Of a stretch of DNA of 5,002 nt, positions 1-5,002 are shown piece after piece. Location of the stretch: NCBI GenBank assembly GCA_902766915.1, contig CACXFN010000014.1, positions 1-5,002 of the forward strand, given 5' to 3'. Made by a program: the position numbers and the translations under genes. The notes beneath the pieces are model-generated. The model was given only the letters and a program-made list of their open reading frames with translations, searched no databases and was not told the DNA's origin. The number at the start of each line of letters is the position of its first letter. The first letter of the stretch is position 1. Origin of the DNA: an uncultured Eubacteriales bacterium (GTDB lineage: Bacteria; Bacillota; Clostridia; Peptostreptococcales; Anaerovoracaceae).

Positions 1-194
1 CCCGGAGGACCGTAAAAGAGAACATGGTCTAAAGGTTCTCCCCTCATTTTTGCAGCCTCAATGAATACCTTTAGATTATCCTTAACTACCCTTTGACCTA
101 TGAAATAATCCAATTTCTGGGGCCTAAGAGTTATCTCCTGGCGTTCCTCCCCCAATTCTGCCCTTGTCATTGTTATTCTATCATTATCGGTCAT
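1..194 (-). CDS. ruvB: RuvB, Holliday junction branch-migration ATPase (N-terminal part, cut by window edge)
   Basis: Only the first 64 codons plus two bases are present; the gene continues beyond position 1. RuvB is the hexameric AAA+ motor that RuvA loads onto Holliday junctions and that pumps DNA to move the branch point. The visible part has the family's N-terminal signature: LRP at residues 23-25, the YFIGQ block at 30-34, then a stretch ending in [12 protein letters not shown], where the Walker A loop begins before the sequence stops. The ATG at 194-192 is preceded by AGAGGG (205-200) five bases upstream. This start leaves a short polar leader before the conserved region, as is usual. 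It lies 76 bases downstream of ruvA on the same strand and is probably in the ruvC-ruvA-ruvB operon, under the LexA-controlled promoter upstream of ruvC. Identity is very secure; completeness of the gene cannot be judged. Confidence 0.95.
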   Translation of the reverse strand, partial: MTDNDRITMTRAELGEERQEITLRPQKLDYFIGQRVVKDNLKVFIEAAKMRGEPLDHVLFYGPP

Positions 195-270
195 AAATTC
201 CCTCTATAAACTAAATCAACGTAGTGATTAAAATCAATCTTCCAGCTTTTATTGTTTTAATAATCAGTTA

Positions 271-864
271 TTATAAGTTCTTTAAAGCACCTTTTATATA
301 GTCTTCCAGGGTCAAATTGTCTCCCTTCACCTTCGCTATAGCTGATGCAGCTTCATTCCTAGAGTAACCTAGCGTTGCCAAAGCTGATACTGCCTCACTT
401 CTGGTGTCTCCCGGAATATCTTCCAATGGAATAACTACATCACTCGTTACTTCAGCAAAGACTCCAACCTTATCCTTTAATTCCAAAACTAATCGCTCAG
501 CGGTTTTCTTTCCCACACCCTGGGCTTTACAAATTGATGCGGTGTCTCCAGCAGCAATTGCACGTTTCAGTTGCGAGCCTGGAAGTGCAGACATGATAGA
601 CATTGCTCCTTTTGCTCCAATACCGCTTACTGTAATTAATAGTTCGAAGAGTTCCAAGTCCTCCTTGTTCATGAAACCATATAAGCTGATGTCGTCCTCA
701 CGAACTTGCATAGATGTAAACACCTTAACCTCAGCTCCCTCCGGTTCTTTATATATAGCAGAACCGGCAGGAACGTGAATCAAAAACCCTATTCCCGAAC
801 TGTTTTCAACTATTATGCTTCCATCAGGATTCGGGTGGAAATAACCCTTAATGTAACCAATCAT
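271..864 (-). CDS. ruvA: RuvA, Holliday junction-recognition subunit of the RuvAB complex
   Basis: This 197-residue protein has the usual RuvA length and all three domains. RuvA tetramers bind the four-way junction in a square-planar form and recruit the RuvB motor. Residues 1-62 form the OB-fold domain, starting with the typical MIGYIKG and ending in REDD...LYGF; E56 and D57 match the acidic pin that separates strands at the junction centre. Residues 65-135 carry two helix-hairpin-helix DNA-binding motifs, around GIG at 81-83 and GVGKKTAERL at 116-125. After an acidic linker (about 140-153), residues 155-197 form the small domain III that contacts RuvB (EAVSALATLGY at 157-167). The ATG at 864 is chosen because the conserved MIGYIKG begins there; the nearest AGGG-type ribosome binding site (882-877) is rather far, about 12 bases, and an ATG at 876 runs straight into a stop. 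The gene lies 71 bases after ruvC and 76 bases before ruvB. Intact. Confidence 0.97.
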   Translation of the reverse strand: MIGYIKGYFHPNPDGSIIVENSSGIGFLIHVPAGSAIYKEPEGAEVKVFTSMQVREDDISLYGFMNKEDLELFELLITVSGIGAKGAMSIMSALPGSQLKRAIAAGDTASICKAQGVGKKTAERLVLELKDKVGVFAEVTSDVVIPLEDIPGDTRSEAVSALATLGYSRNEAASAIAKVKGDNLTLEDYIKGALKNL

Positions 865-935
865 TATTTATATCATCCCTTTAAACTGTTTCTTTTTATC
901 AAATAATTAGATTTAAAGCATTCAAAACCTATATG

Positions 936-1427
936 CTACTTTAGTTTTTGGGCGCGGCTACCTCTGGAGTGGCCGTGGCAAATGGCAGCAGCAATAGCAT
1001 CTGCAGTATCATCAGGTTTAGGTACTTCTTTTAAATTAAGAATCGCCTTAACCATCTGCTGGACCTGTTTTTTATCAGCTCTTCCATATCCCACCAAAGC
1101 TTGCTTTATTTGAAGAGGAGTATATTCACTTACCTCTAACCCACCATTTGTACATGCCAAAATAGCAACCCCTCTAGCCTCACCTACTTTAATTGCCGTG
1201 GTTTGGTTATGTACAAAGAAGAGTTCCTCAATGGCTGCCTCTTCAGGCTGATATTCAACTATGACAGCCGAAAGCTGATTATATAAGTGCTGGAGTCTAA
1301 GGGGCATTTCCATGTCCTTGTCAGTGGTTATTGAACCGTAATCAATGACTGAAAACTTGTTTCCCACCATGTCCAACACTCCCCAGCCCATTATTGCATA
1401 GCCGGGATCAATTCCCAATATCCGCAT
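936..1427 (-). CDS. ruvC: RuvC, Holliday junction resolvase (crossover junction endodeoxyribonuclease)
   Basis: RuvC is the dimeric, metal-dependent nuclease that nicks two opposed strands of a Holliday junction after RuvAB branch migration. From the ATG at 1427 the product is 163 residues, normal for the family. The RNase H-like fold is recognised by RILGIDPG at the N-terminus (catalytic D7), AIEELFF at 65-71 (catalytic E67), and [15 protein letters not shown] at 137-151 (catalytic D140 and D143), so the four-acid active site is complete. An in-frame GTG at 1436 would add three residues (MHL). It is rejected because the ribosome binding site AAAAGGA (1444-1438) lies almost against it, but about ten bases from the ATG. 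ruvC is the first gene of the probable ruvC-ruvA-ruvB operon and is preceded by a promoter with a LexA-type operator. RuvC rather than RecU as resolvase fits a clostridial rather than a Bacillus-like host. Confidence 0.96.
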   Translation of the reverse strand: MRILGIDPGYAIMGWGVLDMVGNKFSVIDYGSITTDKDMEMPLRLQHLYNQLSAVIVEYQPEEAAIEELFFVHNQTTAIKVGEARGVAILACTNGGLEVSEYTPLQIKQALVGYGRADKKQVQQMVKAILNLKEVPKPDDTADAIAAAICHGHSRGSRAQKLK

Positions 1428-1437
1428 TAAATGCACT

Positions 1438-1444
1438 TCCTTTT
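1438..1444 (-). promoter_or_regulatory. ruvC ribosome binding site (decides the start)
   Basis: On the minus strand the sequence reads AAAAGGA at 1444-1438, complementary to the 3' end of 16S rRNA. It leaves about ten bases before the ATG at 1427 but only one base before the upstream in-frame GTG at 1436. Spacing therefore supports the ATG as the RuvC start. Confidence 0.7.
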
Positions 1445-1489
1445 GATTCTATTAAAGCCCTTTGTTTCGAAGTCATTAAGACTCTTATT

Positions 1490-1518
1490 ATTTTACCACA
1501 TGAACAAACGTTTGTCTA
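1490..1518 (-). promoter_or_regulatory. sigma-A-type promoter of ruvC-ruvA-ruvB
   Basis: On the minus strand a -35 element TAGACA (1518-1513, five of six matches to TTGACA) is followed by an exact 17-base spacer and a -10 element TAAAAT (1495-1490, five of six matches to TATAAT). The bases just before the -10 read TGG, giving the TGn extension of an extended -10 promoter. Transcription should start near 1483, leaving a leader of roughly 55 bases before the ruvC ATG. A LexA-like palindrome fills most of the spacer, so repressor and RNA polymerase should compete for the site. This is a sequence-based prediction. Confidence 0.72.
1501..1514. promoter_or_regulatory. LexA (DinR) SOS operator in the ruvC promoter
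   Basis: The plus strand reads TGAACAAACGTTTG. The Gram-positive LexA/DinR box is of the type CGAACRNRYGTTYC, and every position matches except the two outermost bases; the GAAC-N4-GTT core is intact. A 12-base perfect palindrome, ACAAACGTTTGT, covers 1504-1515. The box lies between the predicted -35 and -10 elements of the ruvC promoter, where bound LexA would block polymerase. ruvAB belongs to the SOS regulon in Bacillus subtilis and other bacteria, so the location makes biological sense. Binding itself is inferred. Confidence 0.75.
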
Positions 1519-1551
1519 ATCAATATGTGGCATATAATACATACTCAACTA

Positions 1552-1590
1552 AGAAAGCTCACGTGCCTATGCTGTCACAGTGAGCTTCCT
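1552..1590 (-). terminator. stem-loop after the lipoprotein gene, possible terminator
   Basis: The arms AAGCTCAC and GTGAGCTT (1555-1562 and 1580-1587) form a perfect 8-base inverted repeat. In the minus-strand RNA the stem extends outward by three pairs (one of them G-U) and inward by three more after a single bulged base, leaving a ten-base loop. It starts about 46 bases after the lipoprotein stop codon and ends before the ruvC promoter, the place expected for a terminator separating the two units. The U-rich tail is poor (UAGUUGAG after the stem, with some U in the 3' arm), so termination may be inefficient or the hairpin may only stabilise the transcript. Confidence 0.5.
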
Positions 1591-1636
1591 GATAATTGAT
1601 TACCCAAGGTTTAATTGTTGAATAAATATATACTTT

Positions 1637-2020
1637 TTATTTTGATTCATCCTTTGTAAAGGACATCTTTGTTCCTTCGTTTTCCATTGTGAAGGTGGTT
1701 CCATCAAAGGTATATGCCTGTTTTTCACCATCAACAATTATATTGTCCTCATCCCAGGTGAATTCCATTTCTTCACCAAAGAGATTAATACTTCCCGTAC
1801 CATCTTCCTTAATATCCAGAGTTACTGTTAGTCCAAGAGAAGCCAACAAATCCAGGTCCTCCTGGGATGTTGCTTCACCATCCTCTTCCATTCCTGATAA
1901 TGTATAGGTACCCACCGGGGATGGCTTACTTGCCGCACCACCTCCACCACCTGAACAAGAGGTAAGTGCGAATACCAAAACTGCGATTAACAGCAGTGCA
2001 ACCATCTTTTTAGCTTTCAT
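1637..2020 (-). CDS. small secreted lipoprotein, lipocalin-like beta-rich domain, function unknown
   Basis: The 127-residue product is a predicted lipoprotein. It has a short basic N-terminus (MKAKK), a hydrophobic segment at about 7-19 and a lipobox LTSC with the lipidated cysteine at residue 22, followed by a flexible SGGGGG linker. The mature part (about 37-123) is acidic and made of short alternating strands: GTYTLSGMEEDG, a helix-like acidic stretch at 51-61, LTVTLDIKEDGTGSINLFGEE, then FTWDEDNIIVDG and further strands ending in MSFTK. This resembles small lipocalin-like domains that often occur in clostridial lipoproteins; no catalytic motif is visible. The ATG at 2020 is chosen because a strong AGGAGG (2036-2031) lies ten bases upstream and the signal peptide starts there. 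An in-frame upstream ATG at 2095 would add 25 polar residues ahead of the signal peptide and is unlikely. The gene has its own promoter and a hairpin behind it, so it appears to be an independent unit between recN and ruvC. No function is assigned. Confidence 0.85.
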   Translation of the reverse strand: MKAKKMVALLLIAVLVFALTSCSGGGGGAASKPSPVGTYTLSGMEEDGEATSQEDLDLLASLGLTVTLDIKEDGTGSINLFGEEMEFTWDEDNIIVDGEKQAYTFDGTTFTMENEGTKMSFTKDESK

Positions 2021-2030
2021 AATAATCGTT

Positions 2031-2036
2031 CCTCCT
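2031..2036 (-). promoter_or_regulatory. lipoprotein ribosome binding site (decides the start)
   Basis: A consensus AGGAGG on the minus strand lies ten bases before the ATG at 2020. The upstream in-frame ATG at 2095 has no such site and falls very close to the predicted transcription start, so the ATG at 2020 is preferred. The strong site suggests efficient translation. Confidence 0.8.
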
Positions 2037-2099
2037 AAATATCCTATGAATAATTGATCAGATGAATTATTTGTATCAAACAACAACAATTGCATCTAC

Positions 2100-2128
2100 A
2101 ATATAATATAATATGCGATTATTGTAAA
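2100..2128 (-). promoter_or_regulatory. sigma-A-type promoter of the lipoprotein gene
   Basis: On the minus strand the -35 element TTTACA (2128-2123, five of six matches) is separated by exactly 17 bases from the -10 element TATATT (2105-2100, five of six matches). The spacer is very AT-rich. Transcription should start near 2093, giving a leader of about 70 bases before the ATG at 2020. The leader contains an AT-only 7-base inverted repeat (2049-2055 with 2065-2071), too weak to be called a regulator. No operator is recognised here. Confidence 0.6.
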
Positions 2129-2129
2129 G

Positions 2130-2161
2130 AAAAAACTATGAAAGTGAATAATATGTCTTTC
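2130..2161 (-). terminator. weak hairpin plus T-run after recN, possible terminator
   Basis: On the minus strand GAAAG (2161-2157) and CTTTC (2144-2140) can form a five-pair stem with a 12-base loop, followed four bases later by six T residues (2135-2130). It sits about 40 bases after the recN stop and just upstream of the lipoprotein promoter, a sensible place for the end of the argR-recN transcript. The stem is short and low in GC, so this is a tentative call. Confidence 0.3.
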
Positions 2162-2201
2162 CTCCGTAGTAAATTTCAACATTCTCATCCTTTGAGCACA
2201 A

Positions 2202-3926
2202 TCACTGGCCTATCAATTCCCTGGCGTTTTCTATTGCTATCTCTGTAATCTCTTCACCGCCCAGGAGTCTTGCAATTTCAATCACTTTAGACTCAGAATC
2301 CAGTCTTTCTACATGAGTATAGGTTTTACTATCATCGGATTCCTTGTAAATGCGATAGCTTTGATCCGATCTTGCAGCTATCTGTGGTAAATGCGTAATA
2401 CAGATAACCTGGTGATTTTTCGATATTTCGCGGAGTTTTCGACCCACAATTGCTGCTGTTTTTCCGGAGATTCCCTGATCGATTTCATCAAAGATCAAAG
2501 TCGGCACCCCATCGTAATCAGCAGTAATGGTTTTTATCGCAAGCATGATACGACTGATTTCTCCCCCTGATGATGTTTTTACTAATGGTTTAAGGGGTTC
2601 TCCCACATTGGTTGTTATTAGAATTTCTGCTTTCTCCAAACCGTTTTCTCCCGGCGACTCCAGTGGTACAATTCCGACTTCCAAATCAGCATCGGGAAAA
2701 CTCAAATCTTTTAGCTCAGCCAGTATCTTAGTTTTAAGCTCAGAAGCACTCACTCTTCTTGCCTCGGAAAGTGCTCTTCCCGCATCAAGTAGCTCAGCCT
2801 TCGAATCATCATACTCTTTCCTTAATCGCTCTTTTTCAACATCAAAGTTTTCTATTAGCGTCAATTCCCTTTTGATCTTGTCCCTATATTTCAGCACTGC
2901 TTCCAGATCGTCGATTTCTTCTTCGGATTGCTTCCTTCCCGCAGCGGAATACTTCTTTTTTAAACTATTTAAAGCATTTAGTCTCTCGATAATCGAATCT
3001 ATCTCACCGGGATCAAAGACCAGCTTATCTATAATATCGCTCATGGCCCTACTCACATCTTCCATGCGATAATAGATATCTCTCGTCTCTTCCAAAAGGC
3101 TGTTAATCTCATTTGAGAATTCTGAGATTTCTTCCAGGCTTGAGACCGCATTGCCAAGTGCCTCATAGGCGCCAGCCTCAAATTTTCCATAATTCGATGA
3201 TGACCTTCCTCCATTAATGCTTTCATAAGCATCCTTGGCTGAAGTAAAAATCTTCTCTGAATTTTGAAGAAGCGATAGCCTATCGGAGAGTTCTCTATCT
3301 TCCCCAACTAATGGATCTACTCCTTCTATTTCTCTTAATTCGGATTTATAATAATCTAGTTTACGATCATTTTCTGATTCCAAAGCAAGTAAATCTGATA
3401 GTCTTTTTCTTGATTCCAAAAACGAGCGATACTTATTAGAGTATTCATCTTTAATTGGTCCAATAATCTTTGCGTGATATCCATCCAGCAAATCTATATG
3501 CGTTTCAGCATCCAGCAAAGACTGATTGTCGTATTGTCCATGAATATCTGCAAGTTCTCTACATTTTGCCGAGAGCTGAGATAGGGTCACTGTCTCTCCA
3601 TTTAGTTTACAAAGATTCTTACCTGAAGCATTAACCTCACGATAAATGACAATCTCTTCAAACTCACCACTTTGAGCTCTTAATCCCCCATCACCTTCAG
3701 TATTAGAAATTTTAGGCATTGTAGCAGTAAGCTCCACTACTGCCCGTTCTTTCCCATTTCTCACATAAGAAGAATCAGCCCTGCTTCCTAAAGCAAGGCT
3801 GATAGCCGTAATTAGTATTGATTTTCCGCTTCCTGTTTCACCTGTGATAATTGATAATCCTTCTCCGAAGTCCACCTCAATATTATCAATAATGGCGAAA
3901 TCTTTAATGGAAATATGATCTATCAT
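2202..3926 (-). CDS. recN: RecN, SMC-like DNA double-strand break repair ATPase
   Basis: RecN is a cytoplasmic SMC-family ATPase that gathers at double-strand breaks early in recombinational repair and helps hold broken ends with their partner. The 574-residue product is full length for the family. The N-terminal head half begins MIDHISIKDFAIID and has Walker A GETGSGKS at 29-36 and the RecN-typical DIHGQYDNQSLL at 127-138. Two charged, heptad-like coiled-coil stretches follow (about 155-235 and 320-400) around a central region. The C-terminal head half has the ABC signature TSSGGEISRIMLAIK (451-465), Walker B TLIFDEIDQGISG (476-488, with D480 and E481) and the H-loop ITHLPQIAA (H512), so both ATPase halves are complete. 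The ATG at 3926 is chosen because the conserved N-terminus starts there and an ATG just upstream hits a stop within four codons; the ribosome binding site is a weak GGGAAG. It follows argR by 31 bases and is probably co-transcribed. No LexA box is visible in that gap. Confidence 0.97.
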   Translation of the reverse strand: MIDHISIKDFAIIDNIEVDFGEGLSIITGETGSGKSILITAISLALGSRADSSYVRNGKERAVVELTATMPKISNTEGDGGLRAQSGEFEEIVIYREVNASGKNLCKLNGETVTLSQLSAKCRELADIHGQYDNQSLLDAETHIDLLDGYHAKIIGPIKDEYSNKYRSFLESRKRLSDLLALESENDRKLDYYKSELREIEGVDPLVGEDRELSDRLSLLQNSEKIFTSAKDAYESINGGRSSSNYGKFEAGAYEALGNAVSSLEEISEFSNEINSLLEETRDIYYRMEDVSRAMSDIIDKLVFDPGEIDSIIERLNALNSLKKKYSAAGRKQSEEEIDDLEAVLKYRDKIKRELTLIENFDVEKERLRKEYDDSKAELLDAGRALSEARRVSASELKTKILAELKDLSFPDADLEVGIVPLESPGENGLEKAEILITTNVGEPLKPLVKTSSGGEISRIMLAIKTITADYDGVPTLIFDEIDQGISGKTAAIVGRKLREISKNHQVICITHLPQIAARSDQSYRIYKESDDSKTYTHVERLDSESKVIEIARLLGGEEITEIAIENARELIGQ

Positions 3927-3957
3927 TTTAGCTTCCCATTATAATTCGGCGTTTCTT

Positions 3958-4419
3958 CTATTTATTTCTTTTGCTTAGCATACTATTAAAAATCGACAGC
4001 ACTTCTTCAACATTGGAATCATCATCTATTATCACTAATAGAGTATTATCCCCTGCGATTGAACCTACCAGATGAGGCAATCCAATATTATCAATAGCTT
4101 CTCCGGCTGCTGGTCCACAACCTGATAATGTCTTTATGATAATCAGGTTCTTTGCTGAAGAAAATGAAGTGATTGTTTCTCTAAAGATTTTTACAAAACG
4201 ATCCGAAATGGGTGTATCTTGCTGTGCACTTACAGCGTATTTATACCTTCCGGAATTTGATAAAACCTTTACAAGCTGCAATTCTTTAATGTCTCGAGAG
4301 ATCGTCGCCTGTGTAACGTTAAACCCCTGAGCTCTAAGCATTGATGCTAGTTTTTCCTGAGTTTCAATTTCATTGTTTGCAATTAACTCCAGGATTTTAT
4401 TCTGCCTTGAATATCTCAT
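3958..4419 (-). CDS. argR: ArgR/AhrC, arginine-responsive transcriptional regulator
   Basis: ArgR is a hexameric regulator that, with bound L-arginine, represses arginine biosynthesis genes and in some Firmicutes activates arginine catabolism. At 153 residues the length is standard. Residues 1-63 form the winged helix-turn-helix DNA-binding domain, with the family-diagnostic QATISRDIKELQLVK at 37-51. Residues 75-150 form the oligomerisation and arginine-binding domain, with SGCGPAAGEAIDNIGLPHLVGS followed by IAGDNTLLVI (121-130). The usual GDD of the arginine pocket reads GDN here (D124, N125); the first aspartate is kept. The ATG at 4419 is preceded by AAGGGAG seven bases upstream. The argR-recN pairing, 31 bases apart here, is a well-known Firmicute arrangement. 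No clear promoter or ARG box could be read in the 79 bases upstream, so transcription might come from the gltA-type gene above or from a weak promoter. Confidence 0.94.
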   Translation of the reverse strand: MRYSRQNKILELIANNEIETQEKLASMLRAQGFNVTQATISRDIKELQLVKVLSNSGRYKYAVSAQQDTPISDRFVKIFRETITSFSSAKNLIIIKTLSGCGPAAGEAIDNIGLPHLVGSIAGDNTLLVIIDDDSNVEEVLSIFNSMLSKRNK

Positions 4420-4498
4420 TATCGGTCTCCCTTCGTTTACTGATTAGGTATGCCAATAAACTCCGTTAATCCTATCCAGGATAAATCTTCCTAAGTGA

Positions 4499-5002
4499 TT
4501 ATTTACCGGAGAGATATTCATCAATTGCCTTTGCAGCTACCTTTCCTGCACCCATGGCTGAGATAACTGTTGCAGCACCTGTAACAGCATCCCCTCCTGC
4601 GTACACTGCATCTCTGGATGTGAGACCGTCTTCATTTACGATAATTCCACCGCGGTTATTAACTTCCAGACCCTTGGTTGTATCCTTGATAAGTGGGTTT
4701 GGAGATGTTCCGATGGACATTACGACTGCATCGACATCCAACTCATATTCCGATCCTTCAATTGGAATAGGAGATCTTCTTCCCTTTTCATCGGGTTCTC
4801 CCAGTTCCATCTTCTGCACACGAATGGCTTTTACAAATCCATTCTTTGGATCCATTCTGTCATCCGGATTCTCGTATCCCAAAATCTCTACAGGATTTCT
4901 CAGAATATGGAAATCAACGCCTTCCTCGATAGCATGTTCAACTTCTTCTGCTCTGGCAGGAAGTTCTTCCATGGAACGACGATATACCAGGTATACATGC
5001 TC
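4499..5002 (-). CDS. gltA: GltA/NfnB-family NADPH-dependent flavoprotein (glutamate synthase small-chain type), C-terminal part
   Basis: The open frame runs in from the window edge. The 167 residues present are the C-terminal third of a protein usually about 460 residues long, and an internal Met (codon at 4972) is not the start. The fragment opens in the NADPH-binding domain with VYLVYRRSMEELPARAEEVEHA; the RR pair is typical of NADPH 2'-phosphate recognition. It continues through MELGEPDEKGRRSPIP (65-80), VMSIGTSPNPLI (94-105) and the FAD-binding end VYAGGDAVTGAATVISAMGAGK (133-154), ending in AIDEYLSGK. This is the family annotated as NADPH-dependent or homotetrameric glutamate synthase. 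In anaerobic clostridia close relatives are NfnB, the large subunit of the electron-bifurcating ferredoxin:NADP+ oxidoreductase NfnAB. The upstream partner gene that would decide between these lies outside the window. It ends 79 bases before argR on the same strand, with no convincing terminator between. Confidence 0.88.
   Translation of the reverse strand, partial: EHVYLVYRRSMEELPARAEEVEHAIEEGVDFHILRNPVEILGYENPDDRMDPKNGFVKAIRVQKMELGEPDEKGRRSPIPIEGSEYELDVDAVVMSIGTSPNPLIKDTTKGLEVNNRGGIIVNEDGLTSRDAVYAGGDAVTGAATVISAMGAGKVAAKAIDEYLSGK

Noticed and set aside
404..906. Plus-strand open frames of 124 and 66 residues opposite ruvA
   Set aside because: They are antisense shadows of a clearly conserved gene, have Ser/Pro-rich low-complexity translations and resemble no family.
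1428..1436. GTG start for RuvC giving an MHL extension
   Set aside because: The ribosome binding site lies nearly against the GTG but at good distance from the ATG at 1427, and homologues begin right at the RILGIDPG block.
1496..1530. 6-base inverted repeat CCACAT...ATGTGG flanking the LexA box
   Set aside because: It is not concentric with the LexA palindrome, and a six-base repeat at this distance can easily occur by chance.
2021..2095. 25-residue N-terminal extension of the lipoprotein from an upstream ATG
   Set aside because: It would put polar residues ahead of a normal signal peptide. The strong AGGAGG is placed for the inner ATG, and the outer ATG falls at the predicted transcription start.
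2527..3072. Plus-strand open frame of 181 residues opposite recN
   Set aside because: It is a Ser/Leu-rich antisense shadow of the RecN coiled-coil codons, not a plausible membrane or soluble protein of its own.
3053..3307. 84-residue minus-strand frame inside recN
   Set aside because: It lies in a different frame of recN, which is intact and full length throughout, so there is no frameshift to explain it.
3927..4498. Search for LexA box or ARG box upstream of recN and argR
   Set aside because: No GAAC-N4-GTTC-like or ATTCA-type palindrome was found in 3927-3957 or 4420-4498. The short TATCC-A-GGATA palindrome at 4473-4483 resembles neither and is too short to call.
1..5002. CRISPR arrays, insertion sequences, tRNA/rRNA genes, defence systems or riboswitches
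   Set aside because: No repeated spacer-type units, transposase motifs, tRNA cloverleaf or known aptamer patterns were seen by eye. The window is ordinary chromosomal housekeeping DNA apart from the lipoprotein.

Overview
The window looks like chromosomal DNA from a low-GC Gram-positive bacterium, most likely an anaerobe of the class Clostridia. Four things suggest this: AT-rich DNA with strong AGGAGG-type ribosome binding sites; an argR-recN pair, a typical Firmicute arrangement; a full ruvC-ruvA-ruvB set (Bacilli generally lack RuvC and use RecU); and a GltA/NfnB-type flavoprotein common in anaerobic clostridia. The species cannot be named from this sequence.

All seven genes lie on the minus strand, so transcription runs from high to low coordinates. 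In that order they are: the C-terminal part of a GltA/NfnB-family NADPH-dependent flavoprotein (5002-4499, cut by the window edge); argR, the arginine repressor (4419-3958); recN, the SMC-like double-strand-break repair ATPase (3926-2202); a small uncharacterised lipoprotein with its own promoter and strong ribosome binding site (2020-1637); and the Holliday-junction genes ruvC (1427-936), ruvA (864-271) and ruvB (194-1, cut by the window edge just inside its Walker A motif).

There are probably three or four transcription units. argR and recN are 31 bases apart and probably co-transcribed. The lipoprotein gene is a separate unit with a good sigma-A-type promoter (about 2100-2128), and an imperfect hairpin follows it (1552-1590). 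ruvC-ruvA-ruvB starts from a promoter at 1490-1518. The 17-base spacer of that promoter holds a near-consensus Gram-positive LexA (DinR) box, which predicts that the whole RuvABC machinery is SOS-inducible. That operator is the most informative regulatory feature in the window.

Most of the window is DNA repair: RecN acts early at double-strand breaks, and RuvAB with RuvC branch-migrates and cuts the resulting Holliday junctions. I see no mobile element, CRISPR array, tRNA, rRNA or riboswitch, and nothing that convincingly amounts to an undescribed system. The least explained gene is the small lipoprotein between the two repair loci. No gap between genes exceeds about 210 bases.
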